Source: Flavobacteriales bacterium UBA6772
GTDB taxonomy: Bacteria > Bacteroidota > Bacteroidia > Flavobacteriales > UBA7430
Assembly: GCA_002453265.1 (NCBI GenBank)
Contig: DKGK01000086.1
Coordinates: 1 to 18,756 of the forward strand
Direction of reading: 5' to 3'
Length of the DNA: 18,756 bases
A program made the translations under genes and the position numbers. Within the stretch, counting starts at the first letter, position 1. Each line of letters begins with the position of its first letter. The notes under the pieces were generated by a model. The model was not told the origin of the DNA. It saw only the letters and a list, made by a program, of their open reading frames with translations, and made no database searches. Below are positions 1 through 6,570 of this stretch, one piece after another.

Positions 1-227
1 TCACAAGTTGTTGTTGTAATAATAGTATAATCGTCCTCAGTTTGAATTATAGGTGCTGTGTTTTCTATTAATAATAATTCCGCATCACAATAATCAATTT
101 CTGTTGTTAACTGTTCCTGCACAACATCATCATGCGTTATTGTTATGCTACAGGTTTTGCAACCTTCTTCAATACAAGCCGAAAAGCCTAAAATAATGAA
201 CATACTAAATCCTATTAAATACTTCAT
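1..227 (-). CDS. Small cysteine-containing lipoprotein, third copy of a tandem family (3' end cut by window edge)
   Basis: Partial gene: 75 residues are visible and the frame is still open at base 1. It starts with a lipoprotein signal (hydrophobic residues 4-14, lipobox GFSAC, lipidated Cys18), so it should be anchored to a membrane, probably the outer one. After the lipid cysteine come CKTC (Cys23, Cys26), a YC pair (Cys47) and Cys75, in the same order as in the two genes upstream. Those paralogues end one to four residues after the last cysteine, so the stop is probably just outside the window. The ATG abuts the TAA of the preceding gene with no spacer, which points to co-transcription and possibly coupled translation. 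No enzyme motif is visible. The four non-lipid cysteines could form two disulfides or bind a metal; this is inference. Function unknown. Confidence 0.75.
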   Translation of the reverse strand, partial: MKYLIGFSMFIILGFSACIEEGCKTCSITITHDDVVQEQLTTEIDYCDAELLLIENTAPIIQTEDDYTIITTTTC

Positions 228-452
228 TTAATAATTTTTACAAGTTCGTACTCTTCTTATAGGACCTACGATAGTTGTTTTAGGTTCATTTTCCATAACT
301 TCTAAAACCTCGCCGCAATAGACATCTACAGTGCCCAAATCCTCATTTATTTCTCCGTTATAAAAAACTTCTATTTCACATGTTTTACATTCTTCTTTGC
401 AAGATGTAAAACCTAATAGTAATAATCCAAGGGGGAATAGTATGTTTTTCAT
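228..452 (-). CDS. Small cysteine-containing lipoprotein, second copy of a tandem family
   Basis: A 74-residue lipoprotein. The start at 452 was chosen over one seven codons upstream because it gives a compact signal: Met-Lys, a Leu-rich core, lipobox GFTSC and lipidated Cys18. The mature part is about 57 residues and acidic. It holds CKTC (Cys22, Cys25), YCG (Cys46) and a terminal TC (Cys71) followed by three residues. This cysteine order matches both neighbours, so the three genes are tandem duplicates that have diverged strongly elsewhere. It lies 11 bases after the upstream copy and abuts the downstream copy. No known domain is recognised. Likely a surface or periplasm-facing lipoprotein of unknown role. 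Confidence 0.8.
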   Translation of the reverse strand: MKNILFPLGLLLLGFTSCKEECKTCEIEVFYNGEINEDLGTVDVYCGEVLEVMENEPKTTIVGPIRRVRTCKNY

Positions 453-463
453 CGATAGCTTAA

Positions 464-724
464 TTAGTAACAAGTAATAAAAGTGGTGTATTCATTTGTA
501 GTCTCAGTCTCTTCATCCACAATAGTTTCTGTGGTATAATCCAAGTCAATCATTTCTTGAAGATCTTCGCCACAATAATCCGCTTTTACAGATCCCGACA
601 TGTAAATCTCCTCTCCATCAATTACCAAGTAAGTGGTAGATTCGCAAGTTTTACAATGGTCTTCTACGCAAGAAGAAATTAGTGGAAATAAAAGTAGAGG
701 TAGTACTCTAAAAAGTAGTTTCAT
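464..724 (-). CDS. Small cysteine-containing lipoprotein, first copy of a tandem family
   Basis: An 86-residue lipoprotein with a Leu-rich signal, lipobox LISSC and lipidated Cys19. The mature chain is acidic and carries CKTC (Cys24, Cys27), YCG (Cys51), a Thr/Glu-rich stretch (about 64-80) and a final TC (Cys85) one residue from the end. It is the longest of the three tandem copies; the extra length lies in the Thr/Glu-rich segment. It follows the HEHDWE-motif gene after 33 bases on the same strand, so the four genes probably form one operon. The ATG at 724 is the natural start because the signal peptide begins directly there. Function unknown; no catalytic motif is seen. Confidence 0.8.
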   Translation of the reverse strand: MKLLFRVLPLLLFPLISSCVEDHCKTCESTTYLVIDGEEIYMSGSVKADYCGEDLQEMIDLDYTTETIVDEETETTNEYTTFITCY

Positions 725-757
725 TTTTCATTTTTTGAAGATTCGAATATAGGCAAT

Positions 758-1618
758 TTATTGGTCTTTTTTACGGGGTCTTCTCCATCGTCGTCTTCTC
801 CATGGTGCTTTTCTAACTAAATCCATTTCTGTTCCGCTTCTCGGATAAGCAACGTCGCCATAATAAAATTTTGTAACAACAGTTTCGTCAAAAAGTTTGG
901 TGCTTTTAGTAAAGTCTTTAGAGCTGTAAATTGTCCATGGAATAATCATTCCATTCCCCTCAAAAAGCAATCCTTCTTGTGCGTGTACTTCTCCGTTGTA
1001 CCTAATAACAACCCCATTTTTTGCGTTAGGACTTATGGAGTGATCTCCTCTTTTTATTCCTAAGACCAAATGGCCATCGTCTAATTGAAACTCTTTCCAA
1101 CCATAATTCTTTAGTTTCCCAAAAGAGGTTACTTGTACAATTAACGGTACGGTATCTCTTTCGTAAATAAATACAGACTCCCAATCGTGTTCATGATTTT
1201 CTATATGCGAATTTTCTCCATAATAATACCAATACTGGTATACATTATGACTGTATGTTTCCGCATAATTAAAATATACTGTAGGAACCTGATTGTTTGG
1301 ACCTCTATTTTTTAGTCCTGTTCTACCTACACCTTTTAGCTTTTTCCCAATGGCATAAGTTATCATGTTCTCAATATTATCTTCTGGGTCAAACTTCTCA
1401 TCTCCATTAGAATCCTGATGTGTATTAAAATCTATAGGAATAGGAAAAGATTTTTCGGAAGTTTTCATAAAGCCTCCTTCTTGAAAAGTTAGCGTGGGTA
1501 AGTATTTTTTAGCATCCACAAACTCATTTCTTCGCTCTTTTTCTTGTGCGTTTATGCTAGTAAAACTGAGGATGAGTAGTAAGTAAATAAAGCTGAATTT
1601 ATTTTTAAGAACTTCCAT
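758..1618 (-). CDS. Secreted HEHDWE-motif protein of the NPP1/Vps62-like superfamily
   Basis: A 286-residue exported protein. Residues 1-25 are a signal peptide (basic start, hydrophobic core 9-20, cleavage probably after the Ala of NAQ). Residues 141-147 read NHEHDWE, close to the GHRHDWE heptapeptide of NPP1/necrosis-inducing-like proteins and to the DWE motif of Vps62-like proteins. It is preceded by an aromatic run, QYWYYYG (128-134). About 45 residues later, GDHSISP (191-197) resembles the GSHASYP motif of the Vps62 group, so two motifs support the superfamily. Residues 69-80 (DSNGDEKFDPED) have the spacing of an EF-hand or dockerin calcium loop. The last 17 residues are very basic, rich in Arg and Trp. 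In the eukaryotic-type toxins the His/Asp/Glu of the heptapeptide bind a divalent metal; whether this protein is a toxin, a lipid-binding protein or something else cannot be told. First gene of the apparent lipoprotein operon. Confidence 0.65.
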   Translation of the reverse strand: MEVLKNKFSFIYLLLILSFTSINAQEKERRNEFVDAKKYLPTLTFQEGGFMKTSEKSFPIPIDFNTHQDSNGDEKFDPEDNIENMITYAIGKKLKGVGRTGLKNRGPNNQVPTVYFNYAETYSHNVYQYWYYYGENSHIENHEHDWESVFIYERDTVPLIVQVTSFGKLKNYGWKEFQLDDGHLVLGIKRGDHSISPNAKNGVVIRYNGEVHAQEGLLFEGNGMIIPWTIYSSKDFTKSTKLFDETVVTKFYYGDVAYPRSGTEMDLVRKAPWRRRRWRRPRKKDQ

Positions 1619-1669
1619 TAATAAGGTGTTGATTTTTTAAGTGAATTAGTTACTTTAGGGCTTTAAAAA

Positions 1670-1705
1670 TTAACAGTATTTAACGACTATTAACGAGAGC
1701 TTAAC
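1670..1705. promoter_or_regulatory. Four phased TTAAC direct repeats, candidate operator
   Basis: TTAAC occurs at 1670-1674, 1680-1684, 1690-1694 and 1701-1705, with starts 10, 10 and 11 bases apart, so all four copies sit on one face of the helix. The array lies between two divergent genes and ends about 22 bases before the candidate -7 box of the moxR operon. This fits a binding site for a protein that binds in tandem, such as a response regulator. The protein is not identified, and the site could serve either or both directions. Confidence 0.5.
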
Positions 1706-1727
1706 CCTACAATACGATTACAAAATT

Positions 1728-1735
1728 TATGTTTG
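1728..1735 (+). promoter_or_regulatory. Candidate -7 promoter box of the moxR/bat operon
   Basis: TATGTTTG matches the Bacteroidota -7 consensus TAnnTTTG exactly. Transcription would start near 1741 and give a leader of about 33 bases before the ATG at 1774. No good TTTG -33 box is seen at the usual distance; the TTAAC array occupies that area and may be an activator site instead. The box overlaps an in-frame upstream ATG at 1729, which argues that the later ATG is the real start. Confidence 0.45.
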
Positions 1736-1773
1736 TTTTAGTATTAAAGGCAACAAATATAAACACATTTAGA

Positions 1774-2766
1774 ATGGATAGTGTAAACATCAAAGAAATT
1801 AACGATAAAATTAAAGACGAAAGTGCTTTTATCGATTTACTAACCATGGAGGTTAATAAAGTTATTATTGGTCAAGGACATATGATCGAGAGATTGTTGA
1901 TTGGTTTGTTAGGAAATGGACACATTCTTTTAGAAGGTGTACCAGGTTTAGCGAAAACTCTTGCCATAAATACACTTTCCAAAGCTATAGACGGAAAATT
2001 TAGTCGCATACAATTTACGCCAGATCTTTTACCATCTGATGTAGTTGGTACTACAGTTTACAATATGCCTAAGAATGAATTCAGTATAAAGAAAGGACCT
2101 ATTTTTGGGAATTTTATTTTAGCTGATGAAATTAACCGTGCTCCTGCAAAAGTGCAATCTGCTTTACTAGAAGCCATGCAAGAGCGTCAGGTTACTATTG
2201 GTTCTGAAACTTTCAAAATGGAAGAGCCTTTCTTAGTTTTAGCTACTCAAAACCCTGTAGAGCAAGAAGGAACTTATCCTTTGCCCGAAGCTCAAGTTGA
2301 CCGTTTTATGCTTAAAACGGTAATCGATTATCCTAAACAAGAAGATGAACGTGTAATTATGCGTAACAGTCTTAAAGGACAATACGAGGTTGTTAAGCCT
2401 GTAGTGAGTATAGAGCAAATACTTAAAGCTCGCGAGGTGGTAAAAACCGTTTATATGGATGAGAAAATTGAATCTTATATACTCGATATTATTTTTGCTA
2501 CTCGTTATCCAGAGCGTTATGGTTTAGAAAAATTAGCACCTTTAATTTCATTTGGAGCTTCTCCTCGTGGGTCTATTAACCTTGCTATAGCATCAAAGGC
2601 TTATGCCTTTATAAAACGTAGAGGATATGTAATTCCAGAAGATGTACGTGCTATTTGTACCGATATTCTTCGTCATAGAATTGGACTTACTTACGAGGCA
2701 GAAGCCGAAGATGTAAGTGCTGAGGATATTATAGAACAAATATTAAATAAAGTAGAGGTGCCGTAG
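1774..2766 (+). CDS. moxR: MoxR-family AAA+ ATPase, first gene of the Bat operon
   Basis: A 330-residue cytoplasmic ATPase. Visible motifs: Walker A GVPGLAKT (55-62), Walker B ILADEIN (115-121), sensor 1 ATQNP (157-161), the EAQVDRF segment (172-178) and the SPRG sensor 2 region in the C-terminal lid. MoxR proteins are thought to act as chaperones that remodel or activate VWA-domain partners, and the genes downstream encode such partners. The start at 1774 (Met-Asp-Ser) is preferred to the in-frame ATG at 1729, because the 15 extra residues are not typical of the family and their DNA overlaps the candidate promoter box. The stop is separated from the next ATG by a single base. Length is normal for the family and all ATPase motifs are intact. 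Confidence 0.95.
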   Translation: MDSVNIKEINDKIKDESAFIDLLTMEVNKVIIGQGHMIERLLIGLLGNGHILLEGVPGLAKTLAINTLSKAIDGKFSRIQFTPDLLPSDVVGTTVYNMPKNEFSIKKGPIFGNFILADEINRAPAKVQSALLEAMQERQVTIGSETFKMEEPFLVLATQNPVEQEGTYPLPEAQVDRFMLKTVIDYPKQEDERVIMRNSLKGQYEVVKPVVSIEQILKAREVVKTVYMDEKIESYILDIIFATRYPERYGLEKLAPLISFGASPRGSINLAIASKAYAFIKRRGYVIPEDVRAICTDILRHRIGLTYEAEAEDVSAEDIIEQILNKVEVP

Positions 2767-2767
2767 T

Positions 2768-3631
2768 ATGGAGACTAAAGAGCTTTTAAAAAAGGTTCGG
2801 AAGATCGAAATCAAAACACGTCGATTGTCCAATCATATTTTTTCGGGTGAGTACCATTCGCATTTTAAAGGAAGAGGAATGACTTTTTCTGAAGTGCGTA
2901 AGTACCAACATGGAGATGATATTCGAGATATTGACTGGAATGTAACGGCTAAACTGAACGAACCACATATTAAGATTTTTGAGGAAGAAAGAGAATTAAC
3001 TATGATGCTTATGGTTGATGTTTCTAAATCGGAATCTTTTGGAACTCGTGTACAGCAAAAACGTGATTTGATTACGGAACTCTGTGCCGTGCTTTCGTTT
3101 TCTGCTATTCAGAATAACGATAAGGTTGGTGTAATTTTCTTTACCGATCAAATAGAACTTTATATTCCTCCTAAAAAAGGGAAATCTCATATTCTTAGAA
3201 TTATTAGAGAGCTTATTGAGTTTAAACCAAAAAGTGATGGAACTAATATTTCTGAAGCATTGCGCTTTCTAAGCTCGGTAATTAAGAAGAAATGTATTGT
3301 ATTTGCACTTTCTGATTTTCAAGATGAGAATTACGATAAGAATTTGAAAATTGCTGCTAATAAACACGATCTCACTGCCATTCGCGTAATTGACGAAGCA
3401 GAAGAATCTTTGCCGAACTTAGGACTTGTTCAAATGCTAAATCCTGAGACTGGCAAAATTAACTGGGTGGATACTAGTTCCAAATCAATTCGTTCTAATT
3501 ACGAGCTCAAATACAAAGCTTTTGTGGCAGAATTTAAATCAAACTGTTTAAAATCGGGTACAGATTACCTCGATTTACGAGTAGATCGTTCTTACACCAA
3601 GCAATTATTAGAATTCTTTAAAAGAAGATAA
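2768..3631 (+). CDS. DUF58 protein with degenerate VWA fold
   Basis: A 287-residue soluble protein of the DUF58 family, the usual partner gene of moxR. The family signature is clear: SGEYHSHFKGRG (26-37), then the GDDIRDIDWN motif (49-58). A VWA-like core follows, with DVSKS (84-88) as the metal-site DxSxS, Thr159 in DGTN and Asp183 in LSDF, so the metal-ion-dependent adhesion site (MIDAS) looks complete. No signal peptide or membrane segment is present, so it should act in the cytoplasm, probably bridging MoxR to the membrane VWA proteins BatA and BatB (inference from gene order). It starts one base after moxR ends. Confidence 0.92.
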   Translation: METKELLKKVRKIEIKTRRLSNHIFSGEYHSHFKGRGMTFSEVRKYQHGDDIRDIDWNVTAKLNEPHIKIFEEERELTMMLMVDVSKSESFGTRVQQKRDLITELCAVLSFSAIQNNDKVGVIFFTDQIELYIPPKKGKSHILRIIRELIEFKPKSDGTNISEALRFLSSVIKKKCIVFALSDFQDENYDKNLKIAANKHDLTAIRVIDEAEESLPNLGLVQMLNPETGKINWVDTSSKSIRSNYELKYKAFVAEFKSNCLKSGTDYLDLRVDRSYTKQLLEFFKRR

Positions 3632-3633
3632 AT

Positions 3634-4539
3634 TTGAATAAACTCATTTATATATTCGTTTTCTTTTGTGCTAACCTAGTAGTGGCACAAACAGAAATTA
3701 CAATCCAATCTGATACGGATTATGTTTTTATTGGAGACATCATAAATATTGATTTAGCAATTCAGTCTAATGAGTCTTTAATTTGGCCTGAAATAGAAGA
3801 GTTAATCGCTCCTTTAGAAGTTCAAAATTTAGGTAAAATTGATACTTTAAAAACGGATAACTCAAATGTATATCGTCAAAGAGTAGCTGTACAGAGTTTT
3901 GATACTGGTAAATTTGTATTGCCTAGTTTGGCTTTTACTTCTTTATTAGGCGATACTTTTTATTCCGATTCTGTGGCAATAGCATTTTTGGCTGTTCCCT
4001 TAGATACTACAAATGCAATTTTCGATATTAAAGAACCTATAGAGGTTCCATTTAATTTTGCTGAGGCTCAGCCTTATATTTTGGGCGGTTTAGCTTTGTT
4101 ACTTATTTTACTTCTGATTTTCTTTTTAATTAAAAAGTTCTCAAATAAATCAGTCGAAAAGGTGGAGGAAATAATTCTTATTCCTTGTGAAATTGAAGCG
4201 AATGAAGCTTTAAAACAATTAGATTCTAAAGCATACATTACTAAAGGTTTGGTAAAAGAACATTATGTAGAACTTACCGAAATCCTACGTCATTATTTCG
4301 ATAGAGAATTTGAAATTGATACCCTAGAGTCTACTACAGACGAAACAATAGCATTATTAAAAGATAATAATTTGGCCGTGAAACTAATAGAGCAAATAAG
4401 TGAATTATTAGTGGAGGCAGATTTAGTTAAATTCGCTAAGAGTTCTCCAGACTCTAGGACTTCTAACAATTACATGACTAAGTCTTTTGAGATTGTAGAA
4501 AACTGTCATAAAATGAAAACGGAGGTAAAAGATGTTTAA
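3634..4539 (+). CDS. Membrane protein of the Bat operon (BatD-like/DUF4381-like)
   Basis: A 301-residue protein with a signal peptide (residues 1-19, ending VVAQ), an extracytoplasmic beta-rich domain (about 20-145), one membrane helix (147-167) and a cytoplasmic tail (168-301). The tail segment around 192-245 (LKQLDSKAYITKG..., REFEIDTLES...) resembles DUF4381-type proteins found between DUF58 and batA genes. The only start that keeps the signal peptide is a TTG at 3634, two bases after the DUF58 stop; there is no nearby ATG. The topology is like a shortened BatD. Its end overlaps batA by 8 bases. Role inferred from context: a membrane partner of the MoxR/VWA system. Confidence 0.85.
   Translation: MNKLIYIFVFFCANLVVAQTEITIQSDTDYVFIGDIINIDLAIQSNESLIWPEIEELIAPLEVQNLGKIDTLKTDNSNVYRQRVAVQSFDTGKFVLPSLAFTSLLGDTFYSDSVAIAFLAVPLDTTNAIFDIKEPIEVPFNFAEAQPYILGGLALLLILLLIFFLIKKFSNKSVEKVEEIILIPCEIEANEALKQLDSKAYITKGLVKEHYVELTEILRHYFDREFEIDTLESTTDETIALLKDNNLAVKLIEQISELLVEADLVKFAKSSPDSRTSNNYMTKSFEIVENCHKMKTEVKDV
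4521..4525 (+). promoter_or_regulatory. Strong Shine-Dalgarno sequence for batA
   Basis: GGAGG sits six bases before the batA ATG at 4532, inside the 3' end of the preceding gene. Such a clear anti-16S match is uncommon in Bacteroidota, where A-rich leaders are the rule. It would let ribosomes load internally on the operon mRNA at the first VWA gene. Confidence 0.5.
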
Positions 4540-5530
4540 GGATATTAACTTTTTGAATCCAGAATTTTTATACTTATTAATTCTACTTCCTTTTGTATTG
4601 CTCATAGAAATGGGTTTTAACAAAAAAAGAACTCCTAGTATTTCCTGGTCTTCTAGTTTTTTAATTGATAAAAATATTAGTTGGAAATTAGTGTTAAAAT
4701 ATTTTTTGTGGCTTACCAGAGCATCAGCATTAGGATTGCTAATTATTGCATTAGCTCGTCCTCAAACTACCGAAGTTAGTTCCGAAACACTTAGTAAAGA
4801 AGGAATAGATATTATTTTAGCGATGGATGTTTCGACTAGTATGTTGGCACAAGATTTTAGTCCAAATAGGTTAGAAGCTGCCAAACAAGTAGGAATTGAA
4901 TTTATTGATGGCAGACCAAACGATCGTTTCGGATTAGTTGTTTATGCTGGAGAAAGTTTTACCCAGTGTCCGCTAACAACTGATCATAAGGTGGTAAAGA
5001 ATTTACTTAAAGAAGTAAAAGATGGTTTAATTGAAGATGGTACTGCTATAGGAATGGGCTTGGCAACTTCAGTTTCCCGCTTAAAAGAAAGTAAAGCAGA
5101 GAGTAAAGTGGTGATTCTCTTAACAGATGGAGAAAATAATTCTGGCTTTATAGATCCTATGACAGCTGTAGAAATTGCTCAGGAATCTAAAGTTAAGGTT
5201 TATACAGTTGGAGTTGGTTCTTACGGTATGGCACCCTATCCTACCAAAGATTTATGGGGTAGAGACACATTTGTAGATGTTGAGGTTAAAATTGATGAGG
5301 AGCTCTTAATTAATATTGCTGATGCTACTGGCGGAATGTATTTTAGAGCCGATAGTAAAGATAAACTAGCTCTTATTTACGAGCAGATTGAAAGTCTTGA
5401 AAAAACTGAATTAGAAGAATTGAAGTATTATAATCACGAGGAAAAGTTTGAGTTATTTGCCTTAATCGCATTAATTTTACTTTTCTCAGAGTTTTTTCTT
5501 CAGTACACTATATTAAAAAGTATTGCTTAA
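4532..5530 (+). CDS. batA: BatA, inner-membrane VWA-domain protein
   Basis: A 332-residue membrane protein. Two N-terminal membrane helices (about 12-26 and 54-76) are followed by ARPQ, a VWA domain (about 90-290) and a C-terminal membrane helix (about 308-325). The metal site is complete: DVSTS (Asp99, Ser101, Ser103), Thr171 in DGTAIG and Asp199 in LTDGEN. Bat proteins were named for Bacteroides aerotolerance; their exact biochemical role is still uncertain, though a VWA adhesion-type interaction surface served by MoxR is widely assumed. The gene overlaps its upstream neighbour by 8 bases and batB by one base (TAATG), so translation is probably coupled. Confidence 0.93.
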   Translation: MFKDINFLNPEFLYLLILLPFVLLIEMGFNKKRTPSISWSSSFLIDKNISWKLVLKYFLWLTRASALGLLIIALARPQTTEVSSETLSKEGIDIILAMDVSTSMLAQDFSPNRLEAAKQVGIEFIDGRPNDRFGLVVYAGESFTQCPLTTDHKVVKNLLKEVKDGLIEDGTAIGMGLATSVSRLKESKAESKVVILLTDGENNSGFIDPMTAVEIAQESKVKVYTVGVGSYGMAPYPTKDLWGRDTFVDVEVKIDEELLINIADATGGMYFRADSKDKLALIYEQIESLEKTELEELKYYNHEEKFELFALIALILLFSEFFLQYTILKSIA

Positions 5531-6570
5531 TGTTCGATTTAGGAAACCCACAATATCAAGTTTTATTCCTACTACCACTGGTCGTATGGATTTGCTATTT
5601 GTTTTATAAAGCTTGGCGTAAAAGAAAACAAATAGCTTTTGCAGACTCTTCTTTATTGGCGCATCTTAACCCAAAACAATCTAATAGAAAGAGTGTTATT
5701 AAAATGATTTTTCAGTTTTTAGGAATGTTAGCTTTGGTTATTGGGCTAATAAATCCTCGTATTGGAACTCGTTTAGAAACCATTACTCGTAAAGGAGTAG
5801 ATGTTGTTTTTGCGATTGATGTTTCTAAAAGTATGTTGGCAGAAGATGTAGCACCCAATAGGATTTTAAAGGCTAAACAAATTTTATCTAAAGCCATAGA
5901 TGAATTGGTAAACGATAGAATTGGAATTATTGTTTATGCTGGAAAAGCTTATGCTCAACTTCCATTAACTACCGATTATTCTGCTGCTAAGATGTTCCTT
6001 AAAACCATCGACACAGATATGATTCCTACGCAAGGTACAGATGTAGGAAATGCTGTAGAGTTGGCTTTGAGTTATTTTGAAAGTGGTGATGAAAAAAATA
6101 GAGTTTTATTTATTTTATCTGATGGTGAGAGTCATGAAGAAGGTGCTATAGAAGCGAGTACCTTAGCTTCGGATAATGGAATTGTTATTAACACTATAGG
6201 ATTAGGTACTATTCAAGGAGGTCCAATTCCCATTATTAGAAATGGTGTAATAAAAGGCTACAAAAAGGATAAAAGTAATAATGTTGTAGTTACCAAAATG
6301 GATCCTGAAATGCTTCAACAGCTAGCTTTAAGTACAAATGGTGGTTTTATTGATGGAACTTACACAAAGGAAACAATCGATTTTATAAAGTCAGCTTTAG
6401 CTAAAATGGAACAGGTAGAATCGGAAACTGAATTATTCTCTGATTATGAAGATCAATTTCAGTGGTTTTTAGGTTTTGCCTTGTTATTCTTTTTATTAGA
6501 ATCGATAACTCCAAATCGAAAAACGCTTTGGATTAGAAAAATTAAATTATTTGGTAATGAAACGAAATAA
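5530..6570 (+). CDS. batB: BatB, inner-membrane VWA-domain protein
   Basis: A 346-residue paralogue of BatA with the same plan: N-terminal membrane helices (about 11-26 and 58-75), a VWA domain (about 88-295) and a C-terminal membrane helix (about 311-325). The metal site reads DVSKS (Asp97, Ser99, Ser101), Thr170 in QGTDVG and Asp198 in LSDGES, all intact. It probably pairs with BatA in one membrane complex (inference from the shared operon and similar domain order). It shares one base with the batA stop, and its last 14 bases overlap the start of batC. Confidence 0.93.
   Translation: MFDLGNPQYQVLFLLPLVVWICYLFYKAWRKRKQIAFADSSLLAHLNPKQSNRKSVIKMIFQFLGMLALVIGLINPRIGTRLETITRKGVDVVFAIDVSKSMLAEDVAPNRILKAKQILSKAIDELVNDRIGIIVYAGKAYAQLPLTTDYSAAKMFLKTIDTDMIPTQGTDVGNAVELALSYFESGDEKNRVLFILSDGESHEEGAIEASTLASDNGIVINTIGLGTIQGGPIPIIRNGVIKGYKKDKSNNVVVTKMDPEMLQQLALSTNGGFIDGTYTKETIDFIKSALAKMEQVESETELFSDYEDQFQWFLGFALLFFLLESITPNRKTLWIRKIKLFGNETK

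Noticed and set aside
1729..1773. Fifteen-codon upstream extension of moxR
   Set aside because: It overlaps an exact TAnnTTTG box and is not typical of MoxR N-termini; the ATG at 1774 is better.
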